This document shows positions 19,855 through 28,691 of a stretch of DNA of 64,000 bases, in pieces. This DNA is from JAFDBW01 sp963723355 (lineage in GTDB: Bacteria; Desulfobacterota; Desulfuromonadia; Desulfuromonadales; BM103). Each line of letters starts with the position of its first letter. The first letter of the stretch is position 1. The notes beneath the pieces were generated by a model, which saw only the letters and a list, made by a program, of their open reading frames with translations, ran no database searches and was not told where the DNA came from. The stretch lies in contig CAVRQQ010000022.1 of the NCBI GenBank assembly GCA_963723355.1, forward strand, positions 1 to 64,000. The letters run 5' to 3'. The position numbers were made by a program, and so were the translations under genes.

Positions 19855-19885
19855 TTGTTAACCACTGTCTTGATGAGGTTGACAA
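19855..19885 (+). promoter_or_regulatory. BirA-type biotin operator upstream of bioW
   Basis: TTGTTAACC at 19855-19863 and GGTTGACAA at 19877-19885 form an inverted repeat with 13 bases between the arms. One mismatch separates it from a perfect TTGTTAACC/GGTTAACAA dyad. Arms and spacing agree with BirA operators of bioW operons such as that of Bacillus. It ends 30 bases before the bioW start, so the holo-biotin-ligase repressor would block initiation when biotin is plentiful. Confidence 0.8.
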
Positions 19886-19915
19886 GTCGTGCCGCGAGTG
19901 ATAATTTCTTCCACC

Positions 19916-20725
19916 ATGGGCGTCCCCCTTTTTTCAGTGCGCATGCGTGCCACATTGCGTGGCCGACATCTCGCCGGTGCCGAAAGAATTGTGCCGTTGT
20001 CAGATGTGAGTCAGGTTGCCTCGGATCTGATGTCACGGGTAATCTCGGGCGCCGATGTTGTCGCTGACGATGTGTATTGCCACGCGGAACGCATCGATCC
20101 CGACGCCTTATCCCATGCAAAACTTCCTGATATTTCGACCTGGCAGGTGAGTGATTTCCAGGAAGGGCGTGCCGTTGCCGCAGAGCTATTGTCCCGTGCT
20201 GGTGTCGACCCGGACGTGGCCAGTCGAGCTGTGCAACTGCTCGCCGAGGGGGCAGGGCCCGGCGGGACGGTGATGCGCGGTGCCGCGATCATGGATGCCG
20301 CCACCGGAGTGCGTCTGGAGAGCGACCCGTCACGGGGTGTCAGAGCCTCCCGAATGGATGTTGCCGTTGAATGTCGGCGGGATTTTGAGGCAAGGTTGCA
20401 TCGAGCTGGTCTCGGCCACCGTCGCGTACTCGAAGCACTCGTGCTTGCCGGCAAGGTCATAAGCGCTCCCGGAATTGTTGCTGAGCTCTGCTGGTCGGAT
20501 GACCCGGAGTACCCCGCCGGCTATGTCGCTGACCCCGCTCACGGCTACCAGCGGATCAGTGCATTAAAGCCGGTCGGCGACCCGCACGGCGGCAGAATCT
20601 TTTTTGTCAAACCGGGAACCGTTTCCATTCTAGAGCTGACGAATTACCTTGAACGGCATCCGGTTATGTTCGACAGCCTTGGCAAGATAAACCCTGCGGC
20701 CAGATGGGAGCCCGGGCATGGATAA
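19916..20725 (+). CDS. bioW: 6-carboxyhexanoate-CoA ligase (pimeloyl-CoA synthetase)
   Basis: Converts pimelate, ATP and CoA to pimeloyl-CoA, the first committed step of one biotin route. The N-terminus FSVRMRATLRGRHLAGAERIV is typical of BioW, and residues such as SDPSRGVRASRMD and the C-terminal GGRIFFV fit the family. ATG 19916 is chosen because it places the VRMRA motif near the N-terminus; the in-frame GTG at 19889 would lie only three bases after the operator. The protein is about 269 residues. It overlaps bioF by eight bases. Confidence 0.9.
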   Translation: MGVPLFSVRMRATLRGRHLAGAERIVPLSDVSQVASDLMSRVISGADVVADDVYCHAERIDPDALSHAKLPDISTWQVSDFQEGRAVAAELLSRAGVDPDVASRAVQLLAEGAGPGGTVMRGAAIMDAATGVRLESDPSRGVRASRMDVAVECRRDFEARLHRAGLGHRRVLEALVLAGKVISAPGIVAELCWSDDPEYPAGYVADPAHGYQRISALKPVGDPHGGRIFFVKPGTVSILELTNYLERHPVMFDSLGKINPAARWEPGHG

Positions 20726-21893
20726 CTGGCGAGGTGAACTGGCCCGACTCAAGCGCCAGGGGATGTTGCGCTCACTGAGGGTGGTTGATGGTGGCCAGGG
20801 GCCGGTCGTTCAGGTCAACGGGCAGGACGTCCTGCTGCTCTGTTCCAACAACTATCTCGGTATTGCCGATCATCCGGCCCTGGTGGAGAAGATGGTCGCT
20901 GCCACAAGGCAATACGGAACAGGTTCCGGTGCCAGTCGTCTGATCTCCGGGACCATGCCGGCCCATGTCGAGCTCGAAGAACGTATTGCAACCTTCAAGG
21001 GGACCGAGGCAGCTTTGCTTTTCAACTCCGGATATGCGGCAAATATCGGCATTCTGCAGGGACTGTTCGGCCCTGATGATGTCATTTTTTCCGATGAACT
21101 CAATCATGCCTCGATTATCGATGGTTGTCGGCTGGCACGTGCGCGCACCCTGGTGTACCCGCATTGTGATCATGTCGCCCTGGCAGAAGTTATGGAGCGG
21201 GAAAAACCGCACCGCAAGGGCCGCTGGCTGATTGTCACCGATGGTGTTTTCAGTATGGACGGGGATGTTGCCCTCTTACCGGAGCTATGTGATCTGAAAG
21301 ATCGGTTTGACGCGTTACTGATGGTCGATGATGCGCACGGGACCGGTGTTTTGGGCAAGAGCGGCCGGGGCACCGGCGAGGCCCTCGGTTGCCTTGAGCG
21401 CATCGACCTGCACATGGGAACGCTCGGCAAGGCCCTTGGTTGCGCGGGCGCCTATCTGGCCGCGGACCGGGTGATCATCGACACGCTGATCAATCGCAGC
21501 CGCTCTTTCATCTTCTCCACAAGCCTGCCACCGGGAGTCCCGGCCGCCGCATCAGCCGCACTCGACCTGGTTGATAGCGAGGAGGGGCGGGACCTGCGCC
21601 GGAAGCTGGCGGAGAACCGCACCCTGTTCGCCGGGCTTTTGCAAGATGGTGGAATGGATCTGCTCGGCAGCACCACCCAGATCGTCCCGATCTTGACCCG
21701 TGACCCTGACCCCACCATGCAAATGACGGAACGGCTTCTTGAAAAGGGCGTTTTTCTGCAGGGCGTTCGGCCTCCAACTGTTGGCACGGGACTCTGCCGG
21801 TTACGGGCGACTGTGATGGCCAGTCATTCGGCGGTTGAGCTTACAGATGCCGTCGGCAAGATCCTTGATGTTTACTGGGAGTATGCCGGATGA
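20718..21893 (+). CDS. bioF: 8-amino-7-oxononanoate synthase
   Basis: PLP enzyme that condenses pimeloyl thioester with alanine, 391 residues. The ATG at 20718 lies inside the bioW end. Diagnostic parts are CSNNYLGIADHP at the N-terminus, GTGSGASRLISG, the DDAHGTGVLGKSGRGT loop with the PLP-binding aspartate, and the Schiff-base lysine in GTLGKALG. Intact and of normal length. It overlaps bioH by four bases. Confidence 0.96.
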   Translation: MDNWRGELARLKRQGMLRSLRVVDGGQGPVVQVNGQDVLLLCSNNYLGIADHPALVEKMVAATRQYGTGSGASRLISGTMPAHVELEERIATFKGTEAALLFNSGYAANIGILQGLFGPDDVIFSDELNHASIIDGCRLARARTLVYPHCDHVALAEVMEREKPHRKGRWLIVTDGVFSMDGDVALLPELCDLKDRFDALLMVDDAHGTGVLGKSGRGTGEALGCLERIDLHMGTLGKALGCAGAYLAADRVIIDTLINRSRSFIFSTSLPPGVPAAASAALDLVDSEEGRDLRRKLAENRTLFAGLLQDGGMDLLGSTTQIVPILTRDPDPTMQMTERLLEKGVFLQGVRPPTVGTGLCRLRATVMASHSAVELTDAVGKILDVYWEYAG

Positions 21894-22695
21894 AGGAAAG
21901 GCAATTCCAGAGACCTGGCGGAGGTCATCTGACATGGTACGAAGCCGGTCAAGGCAGGCCGCTGGTCCTCCTGCATGGCTGGGCCATGTCGGCGGCGGCG
22001 TTCCAGGAGCTCGCTGGCCTGCTTGCGGAGAATTTCCGCGTTCTGGTCCCCGATCTCCCCGGTCATGGCAAGTCTTCACCGGCCGGCCGGAATGACCTTG
22101 CCGGGCTGTCCGATGTCCTGACGGACTGGTTGTCGTCTCTGGCAGCAGGACCTTATACCCTGGTCGGCTGGTCGCTGGGCGGCATGCTCTCTTTGCAGAT
22201 CGCCAGTGACGGGAAACTCCCGGTCGAAAGGCTTTCCCTGATCGGCTCAACACCGAAATTCACAGCTGGCGATGACTGGTCGTTCGGTCTGCCTGCCACC
22301 CAGGTCCGTGCCATGGCCAGAAATCTCAAGAGACAGTTCGAAACAACCTTGCCGAGTTCTTTTCCCTGACCTTTGCCGGAGAGAGGATCTCTATCGACAG
22401 ACTGCGGACGATCCGCAATTTTGCGGTGCGAGCCAGCTCTTTACCGGATCAGGACGTTGCTTTTGAACTCCTCAACATGCTGGCCGAGCAGGATCAACGC
22501 GACATCCTCTCGAAAATCCAGATCCCTGCAATGGTGCTGCATGGTGAACTTGACCGGATCTCGCCGGTCGGTGCCGGACGGGCCATGGCCGCCATGCTTC
22601 CTCTCGGAGAATTCGTGCCTTTTCCCGGAATTGGGCATGCGCCGTTTTTGAGTAAACCGCACGACGTTGCAGCCCGTCTTATGGAGTTCTGCTGA
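21890..22695 (+). CDS. bioH: Pimeloyl-ACP methyl ester carboxylesterase BioH (one frameshift)
   Basis: Alpha/beta hydrolase that removes the methyl group from pimeloyl-ACP methyl ester. HGWAMSAAAF forms the oxyanion region, the nucleophile serine is in GWSLGG, the acid is in GELDRISP and the histidine is in GIGHAPF. The frame shifts near 22346 (the AACAACC stretch); the first frame stops at 22369, while the other reads AEFFSLTFAGERISIDRLR and continues to 22695. Full length would be about 268 residues, normal for BioH. It overlaps bioC by one base and has the same partner in other BioC-BioH operons. Confidence 0.88.
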
Positions 22696-23511
22696 TGGTG
22701 CCGCCGATCAAAGCGATTGACAGCGAACGCATGCGCGGTAATTTTTCCAGTCACGCAGAGGATTATGACAGCTATGCGTCTGTCCAGAAACGGGTTGTCG
22801 AGCTGCTTTATGGCCGACTGGCAGCTGTTGCATTGCAGCCCGGACCCTGTCTCGACATAGGCACCGGTACGGGAGCTCTTGCCGCGGCAATGCTCAATCG
22901 CGTGTCGGGGAATCAGCTTGTCGTGATGGATATCGCGCATGGCATGACCCGGGCCGCTGCAGGCAGGTTGCCGGCGGTTTCCGCCTGCGATGGTGACGCC
23001 AGGCAACTGCCTTTTGCCAATGAAGCCTTCGCTTGCGTAGTCTCCAGCTCGGTCTATCAGTGGGTCGATTGCCTGCCTTCGGCTTTTGCCGAGGTGGCGA
23101 GAGTCCTCAGCCCGGGCGGGTCCTTTGCCCTGGCACTTTTTGGTGAAAAGACCCTCTGCGAGTTGCGTTCTTCCCACTGTCGGGCTGTAGAGGATAGTGA
23201 ACACGGGGCGAACGTCCCACGTGCAGAACTTTCCGGTGCTCGACGAGGTTGCAGATGCGATCGACGCTGCCGGATTGGCCTGCGATGATATTTTTACCGG
23301 AATGGAGGTGGAATTTCACCTTGACGTGCCTGATCTGCTCAGGCAGCTCAAGCAGATCGGCGCCAGCAATGCGACAGCGGATCGTCCCCGGGGACTGGCG
23401 TCACGCCGGGTCATGCAATCCATGATCAAGTTCTACGAACAACAATACCGGTGTGAGTCCGGACTGCCGGCAAGCTATGAAGTGATTATTGCCATCGCAA
23501 GCAAAAGCTAA
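22695..23511 (+). CDS. bioC: Malonyl-ACP O-methyltransferase BioC (one frameshift)
   Basis: SAM-dependent methyltransferase that starts pimelate synthesis by methylating malonyl-ACP. The start RGNFSSHAEDYDSYASVQ is characteristic of BioC; the SAM motif is LDIGTGTGALA and the post-motif DGDARQLPF. The frame breaks near 23208 (CACGGGGCG); the first frame ends at 23288, the second carries on with FPVLDEVADAIDAAGL to 23511. Expected length is about 272 residues. It is the last gene of the biotin operon, followed by a terminator. Confidence 0.88.
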
Positions 23512-23538
23512 CGGTGAGTTCCCGGCGGGTCAAGATAG

Positions 23539-23574
23539 AAACGGTGGCTGCAGGATCACTGCAGCCACCGTTTG
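23539..23574. terminator. Bidirectional terminator between bioC and the ArsR gene
   Basis: Inverted repeat AACGGTGGCTGCAG / CTGCAGCCACCGTT with a five-base loop, flanked by TTT on the right and an A-containing run on the left. It can serve the plus-strand biotin operon and the convergent arsR-type gene. Confidence 0.75.
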
Positions 23575-23610
23575 TAATAATTGCCGAATGCTGTTGCTCT
23601 CTGTGTTCGG

Positions 23611-23913
23611 TTATTTACAGGAGAAATTTTCCATCAAAGACTGAACGATTTTGCGGGCCTCGGTTGACGTGACCTGGTAGAAGACCTCGACACCGTCACG
23701 CTTGCCATCAATAATCCCCTTGTTCTTGAGCAGGGCCAGATGCTGCGATACGGTTGCCTGGGGCAATTCGAGGCATTCCCAGATTTTTTTCACATTGCAT
23801 GATTGGGACATGAGACCGGCAACGATCTTCAGTCGCACCGGATGGCCAAGAACCTTGAGAATCTCGGCTTCCCTGTCGAGGCAGATGGTTTTGTCAAATT
23901 CAACGTTTGCCAT
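23611..23913 (-). CDS. ArsR/SmtB-family transcriptional regulator
   Basis: A 100-residue winged-helix repressor. The helix-turn-helix reads LELPQATVSQHLALLKNKGII (about residues 47-67) and the wing GKRDGVEVFYQV. Cysteines at CLD near the N-terminus and SC in the middle, plus a C-terminal FSCK, might bind metal or sense redox state, but no classic ELCVCDL motif is seen. The ATG at 23913 follows GAGGG. AT-rich DNA just upstream (about 23935-23985) contains a GAATAT/ATATTC-like dyad that may be its own operator. It is divergent from the cation antiporter. Confidence 0.88.
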   Translation of the reverse strand: MANVEFDKTICLDREAEILKVLGHPVRLKIVAGLMSQSCNVKKIWECLELPQATVSQHLALLKNKGIIDGKRDGVEVFYQVTSTEARKIVQSLMENFSCK

Positions 23914-24086
23914 AATTCACCCTCAGTTAATAATTGAATATATGAATATTAGCTCTTTAATGATAATTAAGTCAAGATATTCATGTTGTGCTCGACTAGG
24001 TCTCGACAGCAAGGGAAGCAGGTATTAGACTGGTACATGTTTCAGTCGTCCACTCAGTGCGTTTGTAGACCGATAGGGATTTATTG

Positions 24087-25040
24087 ATGTTTTTGGGTGT
24101 TATCCTCGTTCTTGCAGGTCTGTTGCTGCTTTATTACGGTGCCGAATATCTGGTCACGGGAAGTTCCAGGCTTGCGCTGTCGATGGGTGTACGACCACTG
24201 GTTGTCGGGCTCACCGTGGTTGCCTTCGCGACCAGCATGCCTGAGCTCCTGGTTTCTCTGTTTGCCGCGGTGCGTGGGGCCTCTGCCATGGCCGCCGGCA
24301 ATGTCATCGGGTCGAATATTGCCAATATCGGTTTGATCCTTGGGGTGGCTGCCCTGATTACGCCGGTTGTCGTGGCGCGTTCCACGCTGACCCGTGAAGT
24401 GCCGATCATGGTCGTGGCCTCGATTGGCCTCTATGTCGTCGCCTTTGACGGCGTCCTGAACTTCCTGGACGGTCTGCTGCTCTTTCTCTGCCTGCTGGTC
24501 TTCCTGGTCTACTGCGTTATGACGGCACGGGACCCGTCGGTGCCCGCGGGCGGCGAAGTTGAGCAGGCGATCCGGGAGGCTTCTGCCGGGCGCGGCAAGA
24601 ACGTGATTCTGGTCGTCCTCGGTATGGCCGGTCTGGGTGTCGGTGCCGAATTGATGGTCCGTGGTGCGGTGATGATTGCGACCCTGCTCGGAGTCTCCGA
24701 GATGGTTATCGGCCTGTCGATCGTCGCCATCGGCACCAGCCTCCCGGAACTCGCCGCTTCGGTGATGAGCGCCTGGAAGGGAGAGATGGATATCAGTGTC
24801 GGCAACGTGATCGGTAGCAACATCTTCAATATTCTGTTTGTTCTCGGGATCTGTCCGATGTTCAACCCGATTGTCATAGAGACAAGAGCTCTGCAGATGG
24901 ATTTCCCGGTCATGCTGGCTTTCTGTGTTCTCCTGATTGCGCTTCTGACCATGATGCCCCCTCGTCTGCAGCTGGACCGCAAGAGAGGCCTGCTGCTGCT
25001 GGGCGCTTACGGTCTCTTTGTCGCCAGCCTGTTTATTTGA
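24087..25040 (+). CDS. Calcium/sodium antiporter (YrbG-like, CaCA superfamily)
   Basis: Inner-membrane cation antiporter of about 317 residues and ten predicted helices. The two alpha-repeats are plain: AFATSMPEL with GNVIGSNIANIGL, and AIGTSLPEL with GNVIGSNIFNILF, in inverted halves, which carry the ion-binding acidic and asparagine residues. ATG 24087 follows AGGGA; the TTG one codon earlier is less likely. It overlaps the DUF3108 gene. The divergent ArsR regulator could control it, which is inference. Confidence 0.92.
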   Translation: MFLGVILVLAGLLLLYYGAEYLVTGSSRLALSMGVRPLVVGLTVVAFATSMPELLVSLFAAVRGASAMAAGNVIGSNIANIGLILGVAALITPVVVARSTLTREVPIMVVASIGLYVVAFDGVLNFLDGLLLFLCLLVFLVYCVMTARDPSVPAGGEVEQAIREASAGRGKNVILVVLGMAGLGVGAELMVRGAVMIATLLGVSEMVIGLSIVAIGTSLPELAASVMSAWKGEMDISVGNVIGSNIFNILFVLGICPMFNPIVIETRALQMDFPVMLAFCVLLIALLTMMPPRLQLDRKRGLLLLGAYGLFVASLFI

Positions 25041-25852
25041 TGACACGATTTCGCCTGCTGATGGCAATTTTCTGTTCACTACATTTGTCCGTGCCGGGGT
25101 GCACGTGGGCACAGGATTTCGGCGTCATCAAGCCTCTCTCGCAGTTGACGGGCGAAGACTATTCATACGGGATCGATTTCCTCTTCTTCACCCGGCTGGC
25201 GGAGGGTGAACTGCGACTGGTCGAGACCGGAGAGCCGGATGTTCTGCGCGCAGTGCTGATTGGCCGGACTCTGGGAATCGCGTCATGGCTCGCGGGAGAT
25301 CGTACGCAGACCTACAGCTCACTGATGCGATTGCTGCCGGATGGCTCTCTGGACAGCATTGAGCATGTATCGCAAATCAGGAAGAAGAGATGGGGAAAGT
25401 GGACGGATCGCGTCAAGATCCGCTCTTTCGACTACGAGCGAGGCAAGATTACCGAGGAGAAGTTCAAAGAAGGTGTCTTGAGCTCGACCAAACAGCATGA
25501 TATCCCCGACGGTCAGCATCCCGTCGATATGTTGACGGCCTTTTATAACCTGCGCGCAGGAATTTATGGCCCGCTGCAACGCGGTACAAAGGTTCTGATC
25601 CCCACTTATTCAGGGAAGGGTTTTATCGATTTTGAAGTCAGCGTCCTGACTGTCGAGGAGCAGGCCAGTCAGGACTATTTCCCGGATCATGGCCTGCTGA
25701 TCCAGGTCAAGGTTGACCCGGAGATATTCGAGACCAACAGCGGCAGCCTTTATGTCTGGTTCGATAAACTGGGCGTTCCCGGGCGAGGGATAGTTGAGGA
25801 CCTGATCGGTTTGGGAGACGTACGAGGTTACCTGGACAAGGAGGGCAAATGA
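25040..25852 (+). CDS. DUF3108 domain-containing secreted protein
   Basis: About 270 residues. It has a signal peptide ending near CTWA and a DUF3108 beta-rich domain whose typical DMLTAFYNLR element lies about residue 165. The cysteine in PGCTWA might be a lipobox variant but the context is weak. The family has no settled function. The start ATG 25040 overlaps the antiporter stop, and the end overlaps the pyrophosphatase gene by four bases, so all three appear co-transcribed. Confidence 0.8.
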   Translation: MTRFRLLMAIFCSLHLSVPGCTWAQDFGVIKPLSQLTGEDYSYGIDFLFFTRLAEGELRLVETGEPDVLRAVLIGRTLGIASWLAGDRTQTYSSLMRLLPDGSLDSIEHVSQIRKKRWGKWTDRVKIRSFDYERGKITEEKFKEGVLSSTKQHDIPDGQHPVDMLTAFYNLRAGIYGPLQRGTKVLIPTYSGKGFIDFEVSVLTVEEQASQDYFPDHGLLIQVKVDPEIFETNSGSLYVWFDKLGVPGRGIVEDLIGLGDVRGYLDKEGK

Positions 25853-27502
25853 GCCAGCCGGAGAGAGTTTTTGTTGTCGGTCATAGAAATCCGGATACGG
25901 ATTCGATCTGCAGTGCGATTGCATATGCGGAGCTTTGTCAGCGGCAGGGGCGAAACAATGTCTTTCCGGGACGAGTCGGCGGGCTTAACAGGCAGACGGA
26001 ATTTGTCCTCGATGCCATCGGTCAGCCGCAGCCGAAGCTTTTGACCGATGTCTACCCGCGGCTGCGGGACACGGTAGGAGAATCTCCGGCACTGATCGAT
26101 GCCGATGCCCCGCTGGCAAACGCCCTTGAGCTGATGCAGCCAGCGCGATATCCGCATGCTGCCTGTGGTCGATGCCGATGGTACCCCGCTGGGCGCCCTG
26201 ATCCTGAAGCGTATGACGGAACATATCTTTCTGCCGCGGGCCGGAAAGCCGATTCGACGGGTCCTTTCATCGCCGAAATCGATTCAGTCCTGTCTGCAGG
26301 CAGACGTGGTTAACATGGTGGACGGCGAACGCACCGATGAGCTTGACCTGTTTGTCGGGGCGATGTCCCTGGAGAGCTTCAGGGCACGGCTGGCGGATAC
26401 TGACCCGCAGCGCATCGTGGTCTTTGCCGGTGATCGCCGGAATATCCAGGAGCATGCCATTCAACTCGGCATCAGGCTTCTGGTGGTGACCGGAGGACTC
26501 GCCATCGATGACGACCTGGTTATGGCCGCCCGCGAACAGCAAGTCTCGATTCTTTGCTCACCCTATGACACGGCAACCTGCGCCCTTCTGGCAAGACTCT
26601 CGACGCCGGTACGATATCTGGCCGATGCAGATGTCCCCCGTGCGCACCCGGATGACCGGCTTGATGAAATCCGCAAGGTATTGATGCGCAGCACCTCTCC
26701 CGGAGTTCTGGTGATTGATGACAATGGACGGGTTTGCGGGGTTGGCACCAAATCAAACCTGATCCGGCCATCGCCTCTGAAGCTGATCCTGGTCGATCAC
26801 AATGAACTGACCCAGGCTGTGCCTGGAGCAGACCAGGTAGAAATCCTGGAAATTATCGATCATCACAGGCTGGGTAATTTTCACACGGAACGGCCGATTC
26901 GTTTTATCAACCAGCCCCTGGGCAGCACCTGCTCCGTGGTTGCGACGCTTTATCGGCAGGCAGGGATTGACCCGGAACCGAAGATCGCCTCCCTGATGCT
27001 GGCTGGATTGCTGTCCGATACGCTCCTGTTGAAGTCACCGACGACAACCGACACCGACCGGCAACTTCTGGCCTGGCTGGAGCAATGCTCCGGACTGGAC
27101 GCGTCGGCTTTTGGCCGACAGATGTTCCAGGCCGGAAGTACCCTTGCGGCGTATACGGACATCGAGTCGTTGCTGACCGCTGATTTCAAGGAGTACGATG
27201 TTGATGGGAAGCGGTTCGGTATCGGCCAGGTCGAAGTCGTGACTTTCCAGGAGTTCGACGATCGACGGGAGGAGATTGCCTCCGGTTTGGAAACGCTTGC
27301 GGACAGGCGGAGCCTCGCTCTGGCGGGTTTGCTGGTGACCGATATCGTGCAACAGAACAGCCAGTTGATCGTCCGCGGCGAGAAAGACCTGGTTTCCGCG
27401 GTCGGCTATCCGCAAATCGCTACGGGGAGGTTCGACCTGAAGGGTGTGCTGTCGAGGAAGAAGCAGTTGATGCCCCATTTGTTACGGGCGTTTAGAATCT
27501 GA
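25849..27502 (+). CDS. Manganese-dependent inorganic pyrophosphatase with CBS and DRTGG domains (one frameshift)
   Basis: Family II pyrophosphatase of the nucleotide-regulated CBS type, about 551 residues. The DHH part opens with GHRNPDTDSICSAIA, is interrupted by a CBS domain, a DRTGG domain and a second CBS domain (about residues 65-300), then resumes with LVDHNEL, the DHH metal motif IDHHRLG and LSDTLLL, and ends with the DHHA2 domain. The frame breaks near 26148 within the first CBS domain: RYPHAAC is out of frame and the other frame gives MLPVVDADGTPLG. CBS pairs in this family bind adenine nucleotides and regulate activity. Confidence 0.9.
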
Positions 27503-27514
27503 TCGGGTTTTGAA

Positions 27515-27580
27515 AAAAATAGCCCCGCGAAGGAGGGGAATCACGGGGCAAAAGCCCTGACTAACGTCAGGGGAACATGA
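27515..27580 (-). ncRNA. Candidate small RNA 2 with anti-Shine-Dalgarno loop
   Basis: Predicted about 65-nt transcript on the minus strand. It reads a first hairpin (stem CCCTGAC/GTCAGGG, arms at 27568-27574 and 27557-27563, loop of four), a CUUUU spacer, and a terminator hairpin (GCCCCGUG/CGCGGGGC, arms 27544-27551 and 27524-27531, one G-U pair) followed by seven Us (27515-27521). The terminator loop reads AUUCCCCUCCUU, complementary to Shine-Dalgarno sequences. A consensus promoter lies in front. It has the same architecture as the neighbour at 27666-27742. Alternatively these are only two tandem terminators of the HAD gene, but separate promoters argue against that. Confidence 0.65.
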
Positions 27581-27586
27581 GCAAAT

Positions 27587-27615
27587 TTTAAGGGGTTTTT
27601 GGTGATCAGTCAAGA
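27587..27615 (-). promoter_or_regulatory. Sigma70 promoter for candidate small RNA 2
   Basis: On the minus strand TTGACT (27610-27615) and TAAAAT (27587-27592) are 17 bases apart, a near-consensus housekeeping promoter. Transcription would start near 27580, directly before the first hairpin. No open reading frame follows. Confidence 0.65.
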
Positions 27616-27665
27616 TGAAATCGAGGTTGACGTTGGGATGGTTTGGTTGGTCGGAAAAAAGGCAA

Positions 27666-27742
27666 AAAAAGACCCCGCGTAAGGAGGGGGGGGATACGCG
27701 GGGTCCAAAAGCTCTTCGGCTTGCAGGCAATCGAAGAGTTCA
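27666..27742 (-). ncRNA. Candidate small RNA 1 with anti-Shine-Dalgarno loop
   Basis: Predicted about 77-nt minus-strand transcript. The first hairpin pairs CTCTTCG with CGAAGAG (27734-27740 and 27714-27720). After a GCUUUUG spacer a perfect 11-bp terminator stem follows (arms 27697-27707 and 27673-27683) with a loop of U, eight Cs and UCCU, then a U7 run (27666-27672). Layout, spacer and C-rich loop match the second unit about 160 bases downstream. Such CCUCC loops occur in several bacterial regulatory RNAs that bind ribosome sites or sponge regulators; I do not recognise this as a named family. Confidence 0.65.
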
Positions 27743-27748
27743 GCGAAA

Positions 27749-27777
27749 TATATCAAAGCAGCAAGTTGTTGGCAAGA
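27749..27777 (-). promoter_or_regulatory. Sigma70 promoter for candidate small RNA 1
   Basis: On the minus strand TTGCCA (27772-27777) and TATATT (27749-27754) are separated by 17 bases. Initiation near 27742 would place the first hairpin at the 5 prime end. It lies about 50 bases beyond the stop of the HAD gene, so this RNA is independent of that gene. Confidence 0.6.
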
Positions 27778-27824
27778 TTAATTTTGAGAAAAATGTGAGA
27801 AAAAAGTGCGACAATCGGAATTTC

Positions 27825-28463
27825 TCACAAAATCAGCTGCATGACGTCCCTGATACCAAAGAGAACCCGGTCCGCTTCGGCGAAATCCTGCGCTGACGTG
27901 TGATGTCCAGGGATAACCCAGCATGCCAGCCCGGCAGCTTTTGCCGCTTTCAAGCCCCGGGGCGAATCTTCAATGACCAGGACATCCTCTGCTGCATGAC
28001 CACACTGTTTCAAAGCCAGCAGGTATGGTTCCGCAGAGGGCTTGCTGCGGGTATAGTCCTCGCGGGTCAGGCAAAAGTCGAAATAGTCCAGAAACCCTGT
28101 CCTGCGGTGGATAATCTCAAAGTGATGTTTCTGTGAACTTGTCACAACAGCCATGCCGAGTCTGCCGTGGAGCCTTTTCAGAACATCGGCTGCTCCGTCC
28201 AGAGCAATTTCTTCCTGCTCGAGAAGTCCCGCATAGCGCGTGTAGCGCCACTCTTTCAACTCGGCAATTGATTGCTCTGGGATTCCGGATGCGACGGCGA
28301 TATCGAAGATGCTGCGTCCTTCGCCAAGTGAAATCTCTGCGAACTGCTCGTTGCTCAGTTCAATGTTGACCCTGGCGAGCGCTTCCCTGCTGGCCTGCAG
28401 GTAATAACGCTCTGTATCGACCAGAACGCCGTCGTTATCCCAGAAGATATATCGATAATTCAT
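27825..28463 (-). CDS. HAD-superfamily hydrolase, phosphoglucomutase/phosphatase-like
   Basis: A 212-residue cytosolic HAD phosphatase with an alpha-helical C1 cap. Motif I is DNDGVLVDT (nucleophile Asp in the first position), motif II is VVTSS, motif III is a lysine in SKPSAEPY, and motif IV is IEDSPRGLKAA. The cap and spacing fit the beta-phosphoglucomutase/phosphoglycolate phosphatase subgroup; the actual substrate cannot be read. It is monocistronic, with the small-RNA units downstream on the same strand. Confidence 0.9.
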   Translation of the reverse strand: MNYRYIFWDNDGVLVDTERYYLQASREALARVNIELSNEQFAEISLGEGRSIFDIAVASGIPEQSIAELKEWRYTRYAGLLEQEEIALDGAADVLKRLHGRLGMAVVTSSQKHHFEIIHRRTGFLDYFDFCLTREDYTRSKPSAEPYLLALKQCGHAAEDVLVIEDSPRGLKAAKAAGLACWVIPGHHTSAQDFAEADRVLFGIRDVMQLIL

Positions 28464-28638
28464 GGCTTAATTCTATGTGTTATAATGGCACTTGCAACAG
28501 CACAATGCATCGCGAAAATCTGGACCTTGAAAGACCCTTCCATATCGTTAATTTCCAGGCTTAAAATGTGGTCTGCGACCCCTTGGTTTATAAATTAACT
28601 TAATGATTGTAGGCACTTGACAATGGCCAAGAATACGC

Positions 28639-28667
28639 TTGAATTGTAGAATAAAATCGTTCATATT
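28639..28667 (+). promoter_or_regulatory. Possible promoter of the ATP-grasp/Alpha-E operon
   Basis: TTGAAT at 28639-28644 and CATATT at 28662-28667 are 17 bases apart and end 24 bases before the first gene. A perfect TTGACA at 28617-28622 is nearby but lacks a good -10. Match quality is modest, so this is only a likely region. The rest of 28464-28691 shows no gene. Confidence 0.3.
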
Positions 28668-28691
28668 CCGCTGCCAGTGAAAGGAGTCCCC

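Noticed and set aside
24081..25112. 343-residue minus-strand reading frame opposite the cation antiporter
   Set aside because: Its product is highly charged and His/Asp/Gln rich with no recognisable domain, while the plus strand has both CaCA alpha-repeats. It is a shadow frame.
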